Shown one piece after another: positions 47,091 through 58,500 of a stretch of DNA of 64,000 bases (position 1 is the stretch's first letter; every line of letters starts with the position of its first letter). Both the position numbers and the translations under genes were made by a program. The notes under the pieces were generated by a model that did not search any database, had not been told where the DNA came from, and worked only from the letters and a program-made list of their open reading frames with translations. Source of the stretch: Notospermus geniculatus (taxonomy: Eukaryota; Nemertea; Pilidiophora; Heteronemertea; Lineidae); NCBI GenBank assembly GCA_002633025.1, contig NMRB01000022.1, positions 508,892-572,891 of the forward strand. The letters are read 5' to 3'.

Positions 47091-48213
47091 TAAGACCGCC
47101 TTTTATGAGAATTGGCAGTCTTAAAAATGCATACCTCACAACTGACAAATGACAGCCTAGAAGCTCCTTAATATACTATGTATGGTAACAACGAATCATT
47201 ATGTTTTCATACAGTGTATTCCCCTTACTCATATCTGAACTCAGCTGGTAGATGGAGAGCTGGCTTATACTTTATGTGACCAGATTATTGATGGGATGCT
47301 CAATACCTGTTGCAATATACAACTCATAATCAGGTGCTTTGTCGGACTTAGTCCATGTTAAGTTGGGTACATTTGCACATACATTTAGTTTCAGGATCAT
47401 CTCCAATACACTGTCAATCAAGTTCACATACGTGAGCCCTCCACTAGTCTGATGCTTCTTTTTTTTCTTTTTGAATTGTAAACTTTATTTTTCTGTTACA
47501 GTCATCATACATACATATAGTCTGACGCTTACCCAAATATCACTCAACTAAACAGGCTGCTATACAGCTGGTCATTCAGGACGTATGGTATATGAAAGAT
47601 TTATACCACACGGCAGGAACTGTGATTTTTTACAAAAGATATTCCAACTCAAATGGAAATCAAAGTGTGGACCGGCCAACCCACTTTTCATCTGAAGATC
47701 AACCAGTCTGAAATACAACAGACATGCAGATGTCTGCAATTGAATAACGTAACTTTTTTATGCAAAGCAAACTGTGGAGAAAAACTCAACACACAGAGCT
47801 ACAGATCTCGAATGAGCGCAGACAATTGATTTTGTATCGAATGGACAAAACATGGCAAAATCCAATGAACAGAAGTCTTCAATCATGTGACAGGCGAGCA
47901 CCTCCGGTCTTCAAGAATCCCTCCAGGAGATATCCATGGCTTAATGCACGAAGAATGTATGAACCGCTGAGAGAATAAATTTTGCCTTCGGACATGACAG
48001 ACATTGGCAAGACAGTTGACTTATGACCAAATCAAGGCAGACTGGTTGATTAGCAAGGGGTGATTCATTCTTTGCCTTGTGTCTATGAGTGTTGCTGTTA
48101 CTTGATGCCATCAGTTATGGCAAACTTTGATGAAAAAATATCAATGTCATTTTCTATACGGATATATATTTCACAAAATATACCATCAAATATGTGAAAA
48201 ACAAGGGCAAACT

Positions 48214-48344
48214 AGGGGGCGGTATGCTTGGGTCGGACTTGAGCCTAAAGTATAGGTGAAGTTAGACTTTCTCTTTGCTTGAGGCATTGAGAAAGTCAGA
48301 CTTTAATGCAAGTGTGGCTGAAGTCCGACTCGAGCACACGGCCC
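48214..48344. mobile_element. Foldback with GTCGGACTT arms
   Basis: GGGGCGGTATGCTTGGGTCG followed by GACTTGAGCC pairs with GGCTGAAGTCCGACTCGAGC followed by ACACGGCCCT. Inner words AGACTTTCTC and GAGAAAGTC also pair. TA lies at each end. It is separated from the next foldback by only about 7 bp. Confidence 0.82.
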
Positions 48345-48351
48345 TAAGTTA

Positions 48352-48479
48352 TTGGCTGGTATTTATAAAAGTTAGCAAATGCTTTTCCTTAAGATTTGCA
48401 CAGAGAGGTCCAATGAAAATGTACATACAAAATTGAAGTAAATTAAAGCATTTGCCTGCTTTTATGAATATCAGCCATT
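48352..48479. mobile_element. Foldback with TTGGCTGGTATTTATAA ends, copy 2
   Basis: TTGGCTGGTATTTATAAAAG faces CTTTTATGAATATCAGCCAT. It shares AGCAAATGCTTTTCCTTAAG with the element at 36207-36330. Confidence 0.82.
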
Positions 48480-50231
48480 ATCATTATCATCAGGTTGATG
48501 GTGTTCTAAAATGGTGAAAAACGTGTTGTCCTCTCATTGTCGGGATTTTCAACCCCGGAATGAGGGTGTGAATAAAGTAACATCATCCACATAATGAGGC
48601 AAATCATGATAAGACTCCAGGGATGCTAAACAAGGACTAAAGTGATGTTTCCATTACATTTTTTTACATGGATAGGAGCAAAAAAATGACAAAGCTTACT
48701 AAGGATATTAACTGTAGTAATCATAGAACCCAAAGGAACCCACAACAATACCTTGACAATTTTTTTCACCCTCAACAGAAGGAGGGGTTATGAACAGCAC
48801 TTCCTCCTCCTGGGATGGATCACTAGATTATGGTCAATATTACATCAGCAAAAAAACGCCAACAAATGCTCTGTTGGGAGTGGATTTCCCTGTTTTTTCC
48901 ACCTGTTTTTTTCCTCCCAGATTTCTTCCCCTCTCAAGGGTTTAGTGCTAGCCAGATTGCATGCTAAGGAGTTGTTAATTACAAAGTAGATGGGAAATAT
49001 AAAAGGGAACCATTCTGAGAGAACCCCCCGCCCCGCCCCTACTCTCAGCAATAACTGGAAACAAGAAATTCTCTATAAAAAGTAACAGACTTTCAAAAAA
49101 AGCATCACACGTTCAGAAAAAATGGGATAGTATAGTAAGGCTTGATGAAAGGAATACTGCATGTGACCCCAAGGTAACTATGGGCACTTCTTTATTTACA
49201 CTAGCATGATACCCGTGGCGAGCACATACTCACAGGATGCCAGAGGCCAGAGGATGGCAAAGGGTAACAAAATATAATGCCACCAACTTAAGGACCACCC
49301 CCAAGTCGTTCTCAACATTCCCTGTGAAAATGGTGCCATTTCGATCAGAAACCACAGAGGAGTTACCGGTCGAACTTAAAGTGCCACCGTCAATTATAGT
49401 AAAGATAGATGGGCACTGTTTATTAGGAATGAGTTTCTTTTTACAACTCCAGTGGATTGCTGAAAGAAATACTTGTGGTAACTTGTATGCTTCCTTTTTC
49501 TGCCCAAACCAATTATTCGTTTGTGTATCAAAGAAGTTGTCCCCCACTATCAGCAAAACATCATCCGATGACTGCTAACACCACTAAAGCTATTACATCC
49601 TGGCCTTTCTTTCAGAGTGCCATTCATTCTTTACGTGATATTTCCTTTAACCATACCATTAGTGACCAACAGGCACCGCTGTAATAGCTTACTAAACGAG
49701 TCTCACTGACTGAGCAACTCGTCCAAATGGCCACTACAAGAGATCGTGGCACTTGACAGATTGACCTCCAGCTCATTTCTGCAGAAACCATGAACTCCTT
49801 GGACCCATTTTCAAATAACAAGTCCGAGGTCTCCTTGCACTCAGTGAATGGATGCCACTCCCTACTCGTGCAAGCAGCCTGACAAAGGACACAAAGATTT
49901 CAACATATCAAGCAGTTTCAGTTGGTACTCCCTTCATATCTCTGTTGTCCGTACAACAAGTATATTTAATTTCTACAAGTTGTAAATAATGTTTCTGCCC
50001 TTTTTCCCTACTGCACCTGTATCATCAACTTTGTACCTTCTAATGACATGTTCTTTTGTACAATCATGCAATCTATGTGTCTCAAATGAGAATGAACAAA
50101 AGACCATATGTGCATGTACATGTTTTTATGTCTTAGTGTTCTTATTGGCCTCATCACATGCCCTTGGCATCCCAGTGCCCCACCAAAAAAAATGACACTG
50201 GACAGTCAGAGCAGTTTCTTTTAATAGCCTT

Positions 50232-50339
50232 GGGGCCGTATGCATAAAATATCTTAAGTGTAAGATTTCCCTTAAACTATTGTTCCAAGCAAAAGATAAG
50301 GGAAATTTTACACTTGAGATGTTTTATGCATATGGCCCC
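50232..50339. mobile_element. Foldback with GGGGCCGTATGCATAAAA ends
   Basis: GGGGCCGTATGCATAAAATA faces TTTTATGCATATGGCCCC, with CTTAAGTGTAAGATTTCCCT facing AGGGAAATTTTACACTTGAG. The 108-bp element sits inside a GACACTGG-rich repeat (50168-50410), a nested insertion. Confidence 0.88.
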
Positions 50340-50893
50340 TAGACTGACAGAAAATTGGTACTGGTACACTTGCATCAAGTGTAAAAACAACACTGGAATG
50401 ACACCACTAGCATGGGTAATTGTGTACCTTTGCAGGGTGCACTTTCCTGATGGGCAGACTGGCTGGGTGCAAACCCGCTGAGGACCGGAATTTTCCTTTT
50501 TTTCTTCTTTTTGGCTCATTCATTGTCAGCTGATACGAGGCTGTCAATAACATGCAGTGAACAATTAATAACCAACCAAATGGGAGTAGAGGGTCCAGTG
50601 TTTTTATTCCCGTTGACAGTGTTTTTTTTCACCAACACTGTACAACATAACACAGGAAAAAGTCCAAGGAATGTCGCTGTAATTACGTAGGTGGCACATT
50701 GTTTTGCAATGTGACGGGAACATGCAGTGGGTTTCATTAGTAAAATGCCACAAGGAAAGGAATGAAGAAAGTTTCTTGCAAGGTCAACCAACCACCCCTA
50801 CTACATATCTTGATGGACTTCTGATCATGAAATTGGAAATGCATCTTCCCTGGACGGTAATGTTGGTAGACTTGTGCAAAGGATGTTGTGGGT

Positions 50894-51175
50894 ATAAAAA
50901 AAAGTTTGGGTTTATAGTCTGATATCAACTACGGTAGAGGTTCTCATCCGACTTTACACTTTAACCCCAGTGTGTCCTGAAACCTTTCACCCGAACTCAG
51001 ATGAGCTGCCCATTCAGCACTACAATCAAGCATTTCCAACTGGTACTCATTTATACACCTGGGTGGAGAGAGGCCAGTGAGGTAAAGAAACTTGCCCAAA
51101 GTCTCATCCAGTGGGATTCGAACCCGGGATCCTCTGACCGCTAGTCGGAGACCCGAACAACTACGCCACCGGGTA
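50894..51175 (-). mobile_element. tRNA-derived SINE, copy 2
   Basis: On the minus strand the A box TGGCGTAGTTG (51158-51168) and the B box GGTTCGAATCC (51114-51124) both match polymerase III consensus. The core and the 3' end (TATAAACCCAAACTTT, then a T run) match the copy at 32802-33102. This copy has the better preserved promoter. It is a retroposed element, not a tRNA gene. Confidence 0.9.
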
Positions 51176-53280
51176 TTCCCTGTAGTTTTTTGGTGGGTAG
51201 AAATTCCATCCGACAACGAACCTACTTTTTCATTCCTAGCTGCTGATGCTGCATATTTTGACCATAAATTGACCCTCTCACATCAATGGTTAGCATGCAA
51301 GATACACACACACAATTATTCAGGATAGCTACACATTGCACCTTTAATGGCTTTTTCTCGTAGCAATGAAATATTCATCACACCAATGGTACAGTGGTTA
51401 TTGACAGGCTGTGATCTCTTCATACCATTCTGCGACAATCAATGGATTATCTATTCGAAGCAGCATTTAGCGCAACCTTAATTGTTGCAATTAAGAGAAC
51501 AAAGCCTTAAACATGGAAGATTTGAAAGAATATTTACAGAGTAATGTTCTTCAGCTTACAAGAGTGGGAATGCAACAGACATGGTCAAAGGAATCATTCT
51601 CTTTCTCTTCCAGAAGCAACAAAACAAACTCCAAGTTGCCCACAAGTTGGTGAGAACTGATTTGGAACCTTCAGTAGAATCCCATAATTCTGGCTTTTAC
51701 TTGTTTATCTTTTTCATAGTCTTTTGCCTCTAAAGACTATGAAAAAGATAATCCTGATACCATTCATGTTCAGCTTTCTGTACATTTTTCTTTGTTTTGG
51801 TCAAACTACATGTATATAACAACAAAAATAGATAAGCCAGCGATTTTTGGTAACAAGGAACTTATGTATTTCTGTATTTTTTTTTCCCATTCAGACCAGC
51901 TAATGCACCATAATCATGAAACTTCACCAACTTCTTTTAGTCATATCATCTCAGGGTGTCTGTTCTCCAGCGAAAAGGGGTACTGTATTTTTCAAAATAT
52001 TTGCTCCCAAGCCTAATCCATTTCGTCAATAAGACAAACTAATGTAACTATTTTTTAAAACAAAACTTTTCCTTGCTTTTTACCCTTGTCAGATTGGTTA
52101 GCGGCCTTCTATTGAATATAAAACATTGAGTAACGCACAACTTAGGCCATTTAACAGCTTAAGTATTTTTATTTGATCCAATGATGCACCGTTTTTGTAG
52201 CAGAATAAAAGGTGCTAATGCATCATGATAATAATCTTTCATGTGTTTTTGATATCGTATACCAAACCAACAATGCGCCAAGGGGCAAGACAGCTTTAAG
52301 TAAGGTGTAACAGGCCATCTTGCCAAGAAACACATTTTTTGCCAAGTTTGATCCAAACCTGATCCAATCATGGCATGTTTTTTGTGCGGAGAAAAGGCCT
52401 AATGTAGCAGAAATGTGTATTTTTTCACGGTGTTTGATACGATATGGGAATGATGGGGAAATGTTGTGGCCTGTTTGTAATAATTTTTTTAAGGTTGATT
52501 ACCCCAGCGCATTTGCCATTGTTGCCAGGAGTGGAAAAACCTGATCATTCTTATGTCCATTAGTGCTATTGTTGATGGGAGGAGAAGAATATCTGAAATT
52601 GACGTCTGATGAAAATACAATGGAACCTTGTGAATTTTTTTGACTACATTTGCATTGGTCAAAAATTTGATGGACAGGCATGCCTGCCCGAAAGACAACC
52701 CTGCTCAACTATCAAAGGTGAACATGGTGAAAAAGTCTGAGAAAAGAGAGATTCACTAGACTGAGGTAATGCAACATTTTCATAACTTCTTTCCTTTTAG
52801 TAATACACCAACTCTTTATATTCATAGTAAATGGGTCTCACCATTCTTCCAAAGAGAGGTACAATAATGGAGAACAAAAAAACTTCAGGAAGACAAAGGG
52901 TTAATTAGCAATTTATTTGATTGTTTTCATATGCCGTATAAATGACATTGGTAGATGAAAAAATAGCTAGCTACTTGTCTATAAAACACTGCTAATGAGA
53001 AAATCATTGCCGAAGGATAAGCACCACTCAAAACTGATGACATCAAAACTGAAATTGAATTCATTAAAAGGATGAGCTGTTAATAACATTTTTTATCCCG
53101 TTCCTTCCGGTGATGTGATGCTGATCAGCAAAATATCCCCACTAAAGTGAAATGCTGTCATCGACTGATTATTTGTCACAGCAACAGGATAGAAATGTTC
53201 ATCGTATCCTGCTCTGCATGGGACAAAAATTTTTTTTCATTTAAATAAGAAGACAAAATCCTCAGTGCATTTTTCTCACT
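51176..53280. other. Noncoding stretch
   Basis: No convincing gene is seen; frames are under 80 codons. The one structured feature is the perfect hairpin at 51706-51750. Confidence 0.5.
51706..51750. repeat. Perfect 19-bp hairpin with 7-base loop
   Basis: TATCTTTTTCATAGTCTTT and AAAGACTATGAAAAAGATA are exact inverted copies separated by TGCCTCT. The stem does not extend beyond 19 bp, which is short for a microRNA precursor. Confidence 0.85.
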
Positions 53281-53380
53281 TTGGGCTGTATGCACCCACG
53301 AAGATTACCATGATGTGACAATGGAAAAGTTGTGGCTCAACCTGAGTTCAAGATAATCTTCTTTGGTGCATACGACCCAA
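53281..53380. mobile_element. 100-bp foldback with TTGGGCTGTATGCACC ends
   Basis: TTGGGCTGTATGCACCCACG faces TTTGGTGCATACGACCCAA, with AAGATTACC partly facing GATAATCTT. It lies only 10 bp from the next element. Confidence 0.8.
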
Positions 53381-53390
53381 GTTTAAGTTA

Positions 53391-53597
53391 CTGTAAAGCA
53401 GGAAAATTTCGCGTGCAGGAAATTTTCGCGAGAGTGTATGAGTCGCGAAAATTTCATGTCGCGAATATAAATACACGCAAGTGATAAATATTGTCCGTGA
53501 AAAAATGGCAGACACTCGCGAAAATATCCTGCCGCGAATATGTCTATAATTCTTCATTCGCGAAAATTTCCAGCCGCAAAATTATCTTGCTTTACAG
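53391..53597. mobile_element. TA-flanked foldback, TTTCGCG type
   Basis: CTGTAAAGCAGGAAAATTTC faces AATTATCTTGCTTTACAG, flanked by TA on both sides. The interior is dense in TTCGCGAA, like 794-999. It is probably the same broad family with different terminal bases. Confidence 0.8.
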
Positions 53598-54349
53598 TAT
53601 GAATGGGCATAAAACTCAACATTTCAAAGCTTTTTAAAAAAGGCCATCCTAAATGACTTCACCTTCATATTTAATGTTGGTTAGCGTTGGTCGGTTTATC
53701 CCAGTCTCTCCCACTCTCTCATAAATTGAGTAGGCAGGTTTATCAAGTCATCTTCAAGTCTGGTTCTTTTAAAATGAAGGAAAACACAAGTTTCACTTCT
53801 AAAATTCATTGCGGCAATACCTTGCTACGAGAGAAGATATCATTTCTGGCACCAGTTTCACCCATTCAATGTGCCAGTAGTTTGGTATCAGCCCTGGGAC
53901 CGTTCTAGTCCATTCAAGATGCCTGTAGTTCAGCAACAGCTCACAGCTCATAGCCCATATACACACATCGTTAAACTTCCAATCTCAAGGCAGCATAAAA
54001 AGTGAACAATTTATATATGTGAGGAATCTTCAACTATATTTAACCTTCTCCTGAAACCGAATCAAGCCGATGCAAGTATCGCACCAGGAATTTGGTGGTA
54101 ATGCCAAGTTATGAGGAGAATAAACGTTGGTCTAGTCACTTGGGAATTGCTGATAAGTGATTGATAACAACGTTGATAGTGGTAAACTTGGTTTTTTTAT
54201 GAAGAAGAGATTGTGTGACTAGACCAATCTATAGTACGTCGTAAGATTTTTTATCTGATTCTGTCGACACCAGAACAGCCCCCAAATCATGTGAGGATCC
54301 CAGTTCCAATAACCCAATACATGCATTTTATCATCTACTTTGCTGGGTA
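53598..54349. other. Noncoding stretch
   Basis: No gene or structured element is recognised here. Confidence 0.45.
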
Positions 54350-54427
54350 CAGGGTGTTTCTTGAAAATGTAAAATGAGAAAACTGAGGAACTGATGTTGT
54401 CCTGGAGACATTTTTTTAAACACCCTG
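54350..54427. mobile_element. 78-bp TA-flanked MITE (CAGGGTGTTT ends)
   Basis: CAGGGTGTTTCTTGAAAATG faces CATTTTTTTAAACACCCTG, with TA at 54348-54349 and 54428-54429. It is a very short Tc1/mariner-type remnant. Confidence 0.8.
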
Positions 54428-54472
54428 TAGAACACACCTGTTTTTTTTAAGGGGGGGGGGCTCGCCATAGAT

Positions 54473-54827
54473 TTAAAGGGAGACTCCACTCATTGTAAAC
54501 TTTTAAATTTTTATCAATCCATGGAGACTATTGCCATGAGTTGTGATGTCACTAGTGTCAATAGGTTGACGACATCTGTAGTGAATGAGCTAATACTGTG
54601 ACTGCCTAGGCCTGTTTGGTTGTACCGTCATAAATATTCATTGAGCACATGTGACATCACATGTGCTGTGCAATGGTCCCCTTGGGATGTAATTAAAATA
54701 CTTAAAATGATGAGTTTGCTGACGTTAAAAAAATATGACATGTTGCAGATATCAATGAATTTGAATGTATCAACGATATTTCAAAAATTCAAAATTTTAC
54801 ACAATGAATGGAGTCACATCCCTTTAA
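54473..54827. mobile_element. TTAA-ended inverted-repeat element
   Basis: TTAAAGGGAGACTCCACTCA faces ACAATGAATGGAGTCACATC followed by CCTTTAA. The 355-bp length, TTAA at both ends and lack of coding suggest a piggyBac-like MITE. Single TTAAAGGG words also occur near 58455 and 59579 without clear partners. Confidence 0.72.
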
Positions 54828-54853
54828 TAAAACCTTTCAAAGACAATGTTGAA

Positions 54854-55222
54854 TGAGGAACCCGCGTGCCGGAAATCCCGACAGGTCGGCGCTGCGAGCA
54901 GTGCGACCAAAACGACGTCATTGACGTCGTTTTATGTGTTGACGCTACGTCATGAAAAAATCAGCTGTACATTTTCTACAGGAAAATTGAGATAAAGACG
55001 TTGCCGAAATCGTCATCTATGTCTTCATTTTAAGGGAAAAAAGCACCGCAAAATGTAGACATTTTCATCTGCTACAAGATGGTGTAAATTTTAATGCCAG
55101 GCGACCGAAACAAACGGGTGCTTTTCACACCAGAAATAAATAGAAATAACGTTAGAAAAAAGAAACTTCGGTCGCACTGCTCACAGCGCCACGTCGTGAC
55201 GTTAGTTCCTCCGGTTCCCCAT
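54854..55222. mobile_element. Foldback element with GCAGTGCGACC arms
   Basis: GAGGAACCCGCGTGCC followed by GGCGCTGCGAGCAGTGCGAC pairs with GTCGCACTGCTCACAGCGCC followed by AGTTCCTCCGGTTCCCC. The left arm also holds an internal palindrome, AACGACGTCATTGACGTCGT. No frame of note. It begins about 27 bp after the preceding element. Confidence 0.75.
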
Positions 55223-55412
55223 TAGAATTCATTGACAGTGACCTCAGACTTTCATAGTTCAATACAATTTGCAACTCCAGGAAGCTCCTCATAGCAAGGC
55301 CCACAGGTCATTAGACTGAATTTGCAATAAATCATCACCAGGCATTTTTGCTTTTCAGAATTTAACTTGTAAAGAGTATTAAGTTTGGATTTGAGAAAAG
55401 GAAAAATACAGC

Positions 55413-55551
55413 CTAAAGCTGCGTTTACCTACATCCGGAATGTGGTATAGGGACGTGGAATCCCCGGCGGAAGCGATATGTTGTATGCGAAAATGCATTG
55501 CATTTTCCACTTCCACAATCCGCATTCCGCGTGTCAGCTAAACGTAGCCTA
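55413..55551. mobile_element. Foldback with GCTGCGTTTACC ends
   Basis: CTAAAGCTGCGTTTACCTAC faces GTCAGCTAAACGTAGCCTAA, with CCGGAATG facing CGCATTCCG and GAAAATGCATTGCATTTTC forming the centre. This resembles the 9701 and 17648 elements in design. Confidence 0.78.
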
Positions 55552-58500
55552 ACACAGGCTGCTATCTGCTGCATTTAACAGCAAATTTAGCTCTCAAATT
55601 TCACAGCAATTCTAAAGGTCAATCAATTTACAGAAAACTCTAAGATACGTTTTAATGGAATCCCCATCTCTAACAAACCCTCAGATTTGGTTTTTCTTCT
55701 AATTGGACAGCCCATAAAAGTCTTAAAATCAAACGCCAAGAAGTGTGCTGATGAAGCACAACCACCTATGACAAGCGATTTGCTCAATCCATGCTCCTCC
55801 AGCAAATAAGCTACTTCCCATTGATCTCTATACTCAGTAATTTATCCTCATCAATGTGAAGATGGTGACGGGAAAACTATTCACATGTTTTACAACTACA
55901 TGACCTTCACATCAAAACGAAGTACAAAGAGAGGAAGTAATGGAAGCGATTTCTCACAACTGCAGTGAATAACTGCAAACGATCTTTGATTAGACTATAA
56001 AGTTTCCACGACATCACCCTAGGTATTAGATATTACATAACTGAGTCATAATTTTGATGAACCCTCACACTGTGGGAAGAGAAATAGCGATGTAGATTCC
56101 GTCCAATATCATAACTCAAAGAAAGGAGTCAACTGCAACTTGCCACTGACTCAAAATCATTCACAACCTAGTAGGGTTACAGGAGTGACTAAGTTACACA
56201 AGACAGTTGCACTTTTGTTCTTCACTGACAACCCATTTAGAATACAAAATGAATAGTAAGAAGAAAACACATATCTGAAGACGACAAACAGTCGAGGAGA
56301 GTAAATGCAGAAGTCCACCCACCAGATACCGGGCATTTTTTTACCATCTGAAAAAGGGATTCAAAAACAGCGAGTTTTTTTCACTCATTTTTGCAAAAAA
56401 GACGAAGAGAGAGATTAGTTTGAAAGTTTGCTCAGCACTGCACTATAATTTCATGACCATGGGATCAATATTCCTTCAGGTAAAAATTATTATAATGCGT
56501 ATAAAATATATGAAAGCCACACATAGAAAATAAATTATCACTGAGCCAAAGAATGAGTCAGAGGCACACTGATACCGTAACCTGACACAGATTTTGAAAA
56601 TTGCAAGGGTTTTCGAAGTTTCTTTTGATTTAGTTTGGCATGTGTGGACAACGATTGCTAGTTCTGACAAAAAGTGTATCGCAGAGGGTAACTCAAGGTT
56701 GCTGGCCTTGTTTTGACAGCAGAGAAAGGCAGCTGCGTTGAAATGATGGCGAAACACAGGAGATCAAACATCGGCTTGCTGCATACCACACTGATCCCAG
56801 ACTGTTTACAGGAAGGTGGGCTCATTCAGCCAAGAAATATCACCGAAGGTATTCACCCAATTATGCCTCTTATTGTGGGTTTTAGTCGAATACTCACAGA
56901 TGGCATCTTAGGTGCATGAAAAAACATCTGCAGATAGATCTTGCAATATGTTGGAAGTGATGTCCAGTGCTAGTTGGCAAGTTCTGATGATCTGTGACCT
57001 AATTAATAAAATCAATGTCGGTTTGTGTGCCAAGGAAGCCAATTTAGGCCCCATTTGTCAAATGGCAAAATATTCCAAAATAAAACTTATATTCACAATA
57101 TGGACATCACAACTGGCAAAAAATAAAAGTCAAGTAAGTGATTTCTTAATTTTTTTTGAAGTTTGTCTCAAAATGATAAGGGACCATGAAACCTAGCAAT
57201 GTAGCCCTGATTTCATCACTAAAACAGTTGATACAAATCAGGGAGCAACAAAATCTTTAAAAATGCAAATATCAGCAAAAAATGGGAAAATGTGGGACAG
57301 GTGTATGCAGACATGTATTGCTCCAAAGTAGATTTACTTTTGATGTATGCTTCAACTGATAAATACCAACAGAATGACAGGTTCCAAACTTCCAAAGTAT
57401 TATCAGGCAGAATCAATTTCACATAACGGGAAAAAATGCTTTAAAGAACTGATTTGAAACCATGTGCATATGTTACAGCTCAATGCACACCTGTTGCTTC
57501 AGGGCTAAGTCAAGCATCCTCCAATTAAACTAAGAAAAATAAAGCACTGGTATTACAAAAATTCTTAAAATAAATCCAAATGGACAGAAGATGGATGAAA
57601 AAAAATGTTGAGGTATGACTACCACATAAAATGGTAACCATGGGTCAGAGAATGACATTGGATTTAGGAAGACATAACTGTCCAGAATCACCATGTTGCA
57701 GCATCAAGATGGAACATCAAAAATAAGGGAAATCTGTAAGAAAAAAGATGTGAAAACTCCTACCTTGCAAAGAATTTATTGTGCACATTTTGACTGGTTT
57801 TGTGTTTGCCTCACATGGTGTAAGTAATCTACATCGCAGTGTATGTACTCCTGAGTCGCCTCAGCACGGCTGCATCTACCAACGAGTACGTTCCCAATAA
57901 ACACATCGAAGAGAAGCTCCAACTATATGTACATGTATGCATTAGCCCAATATCAGCTGATCACCTGAACACTATAGTTAGTGCAAAAATCGACAACGGG
58001 GGAAAATCCCAGGAGGGGAGAGTTTGGCTTTGCCGGTTACAGGTTGTGCTAGCATTGACTGGGATGCAGGGTTCATTCTATAAAGAGGCCTGCAGCATTG
58101 TCACCAAGTGAAGCATCGCCTAGGGTCACTGAGTAGCATGACTCGGTAGTATCTCAGGTAGCTGGTACATGTATGATCAGACAGTCATGCCGAGTTGAGG
58201 AAAATCAATTTCTGAGTATTATTAAGTCTGCAGTAGACCAACATCAACGATGCTTTTTTATTCTCCCTTTGATGAGAAGGTCAATTAACCTTGTCAACTT
58301 AACAATTAGGGAAATCCGTTGGTCAATTAAAAGTGAAATGGACAGGGGTCAGTCTCTGTCAAGGGATGTTGCCAGATCTATGTCAGATTGTATATAACCA
58401 ATCGTGTAGGTTGCACATAAATCAATAGAGTTGCAACATGCATAGAATCGCTGGCTTTAAAGGGGAAGTCCTACTGATTCTAAAAATTTCAGATTCAGTT

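Larger units (their letters stand above)
47091..50893. other. Noncoding stretch with foldbacks
   Basis: Foldbacks lie at 48214-48344, 48352-48479 and 50232-50339. Overlapping frames at 49230-49578 (108 codons on minus, 113 on plus) were examined; neither shows a family I can name. Confidence 0.5.

Noticed and set aside
49230-49578. Overlapping frames of 108 (minus) and 113 (plus) codons
   Set aside because: Looked at as a possible transposon protein remnant, but no motif could be named and neighbouring frames are broken by stops.
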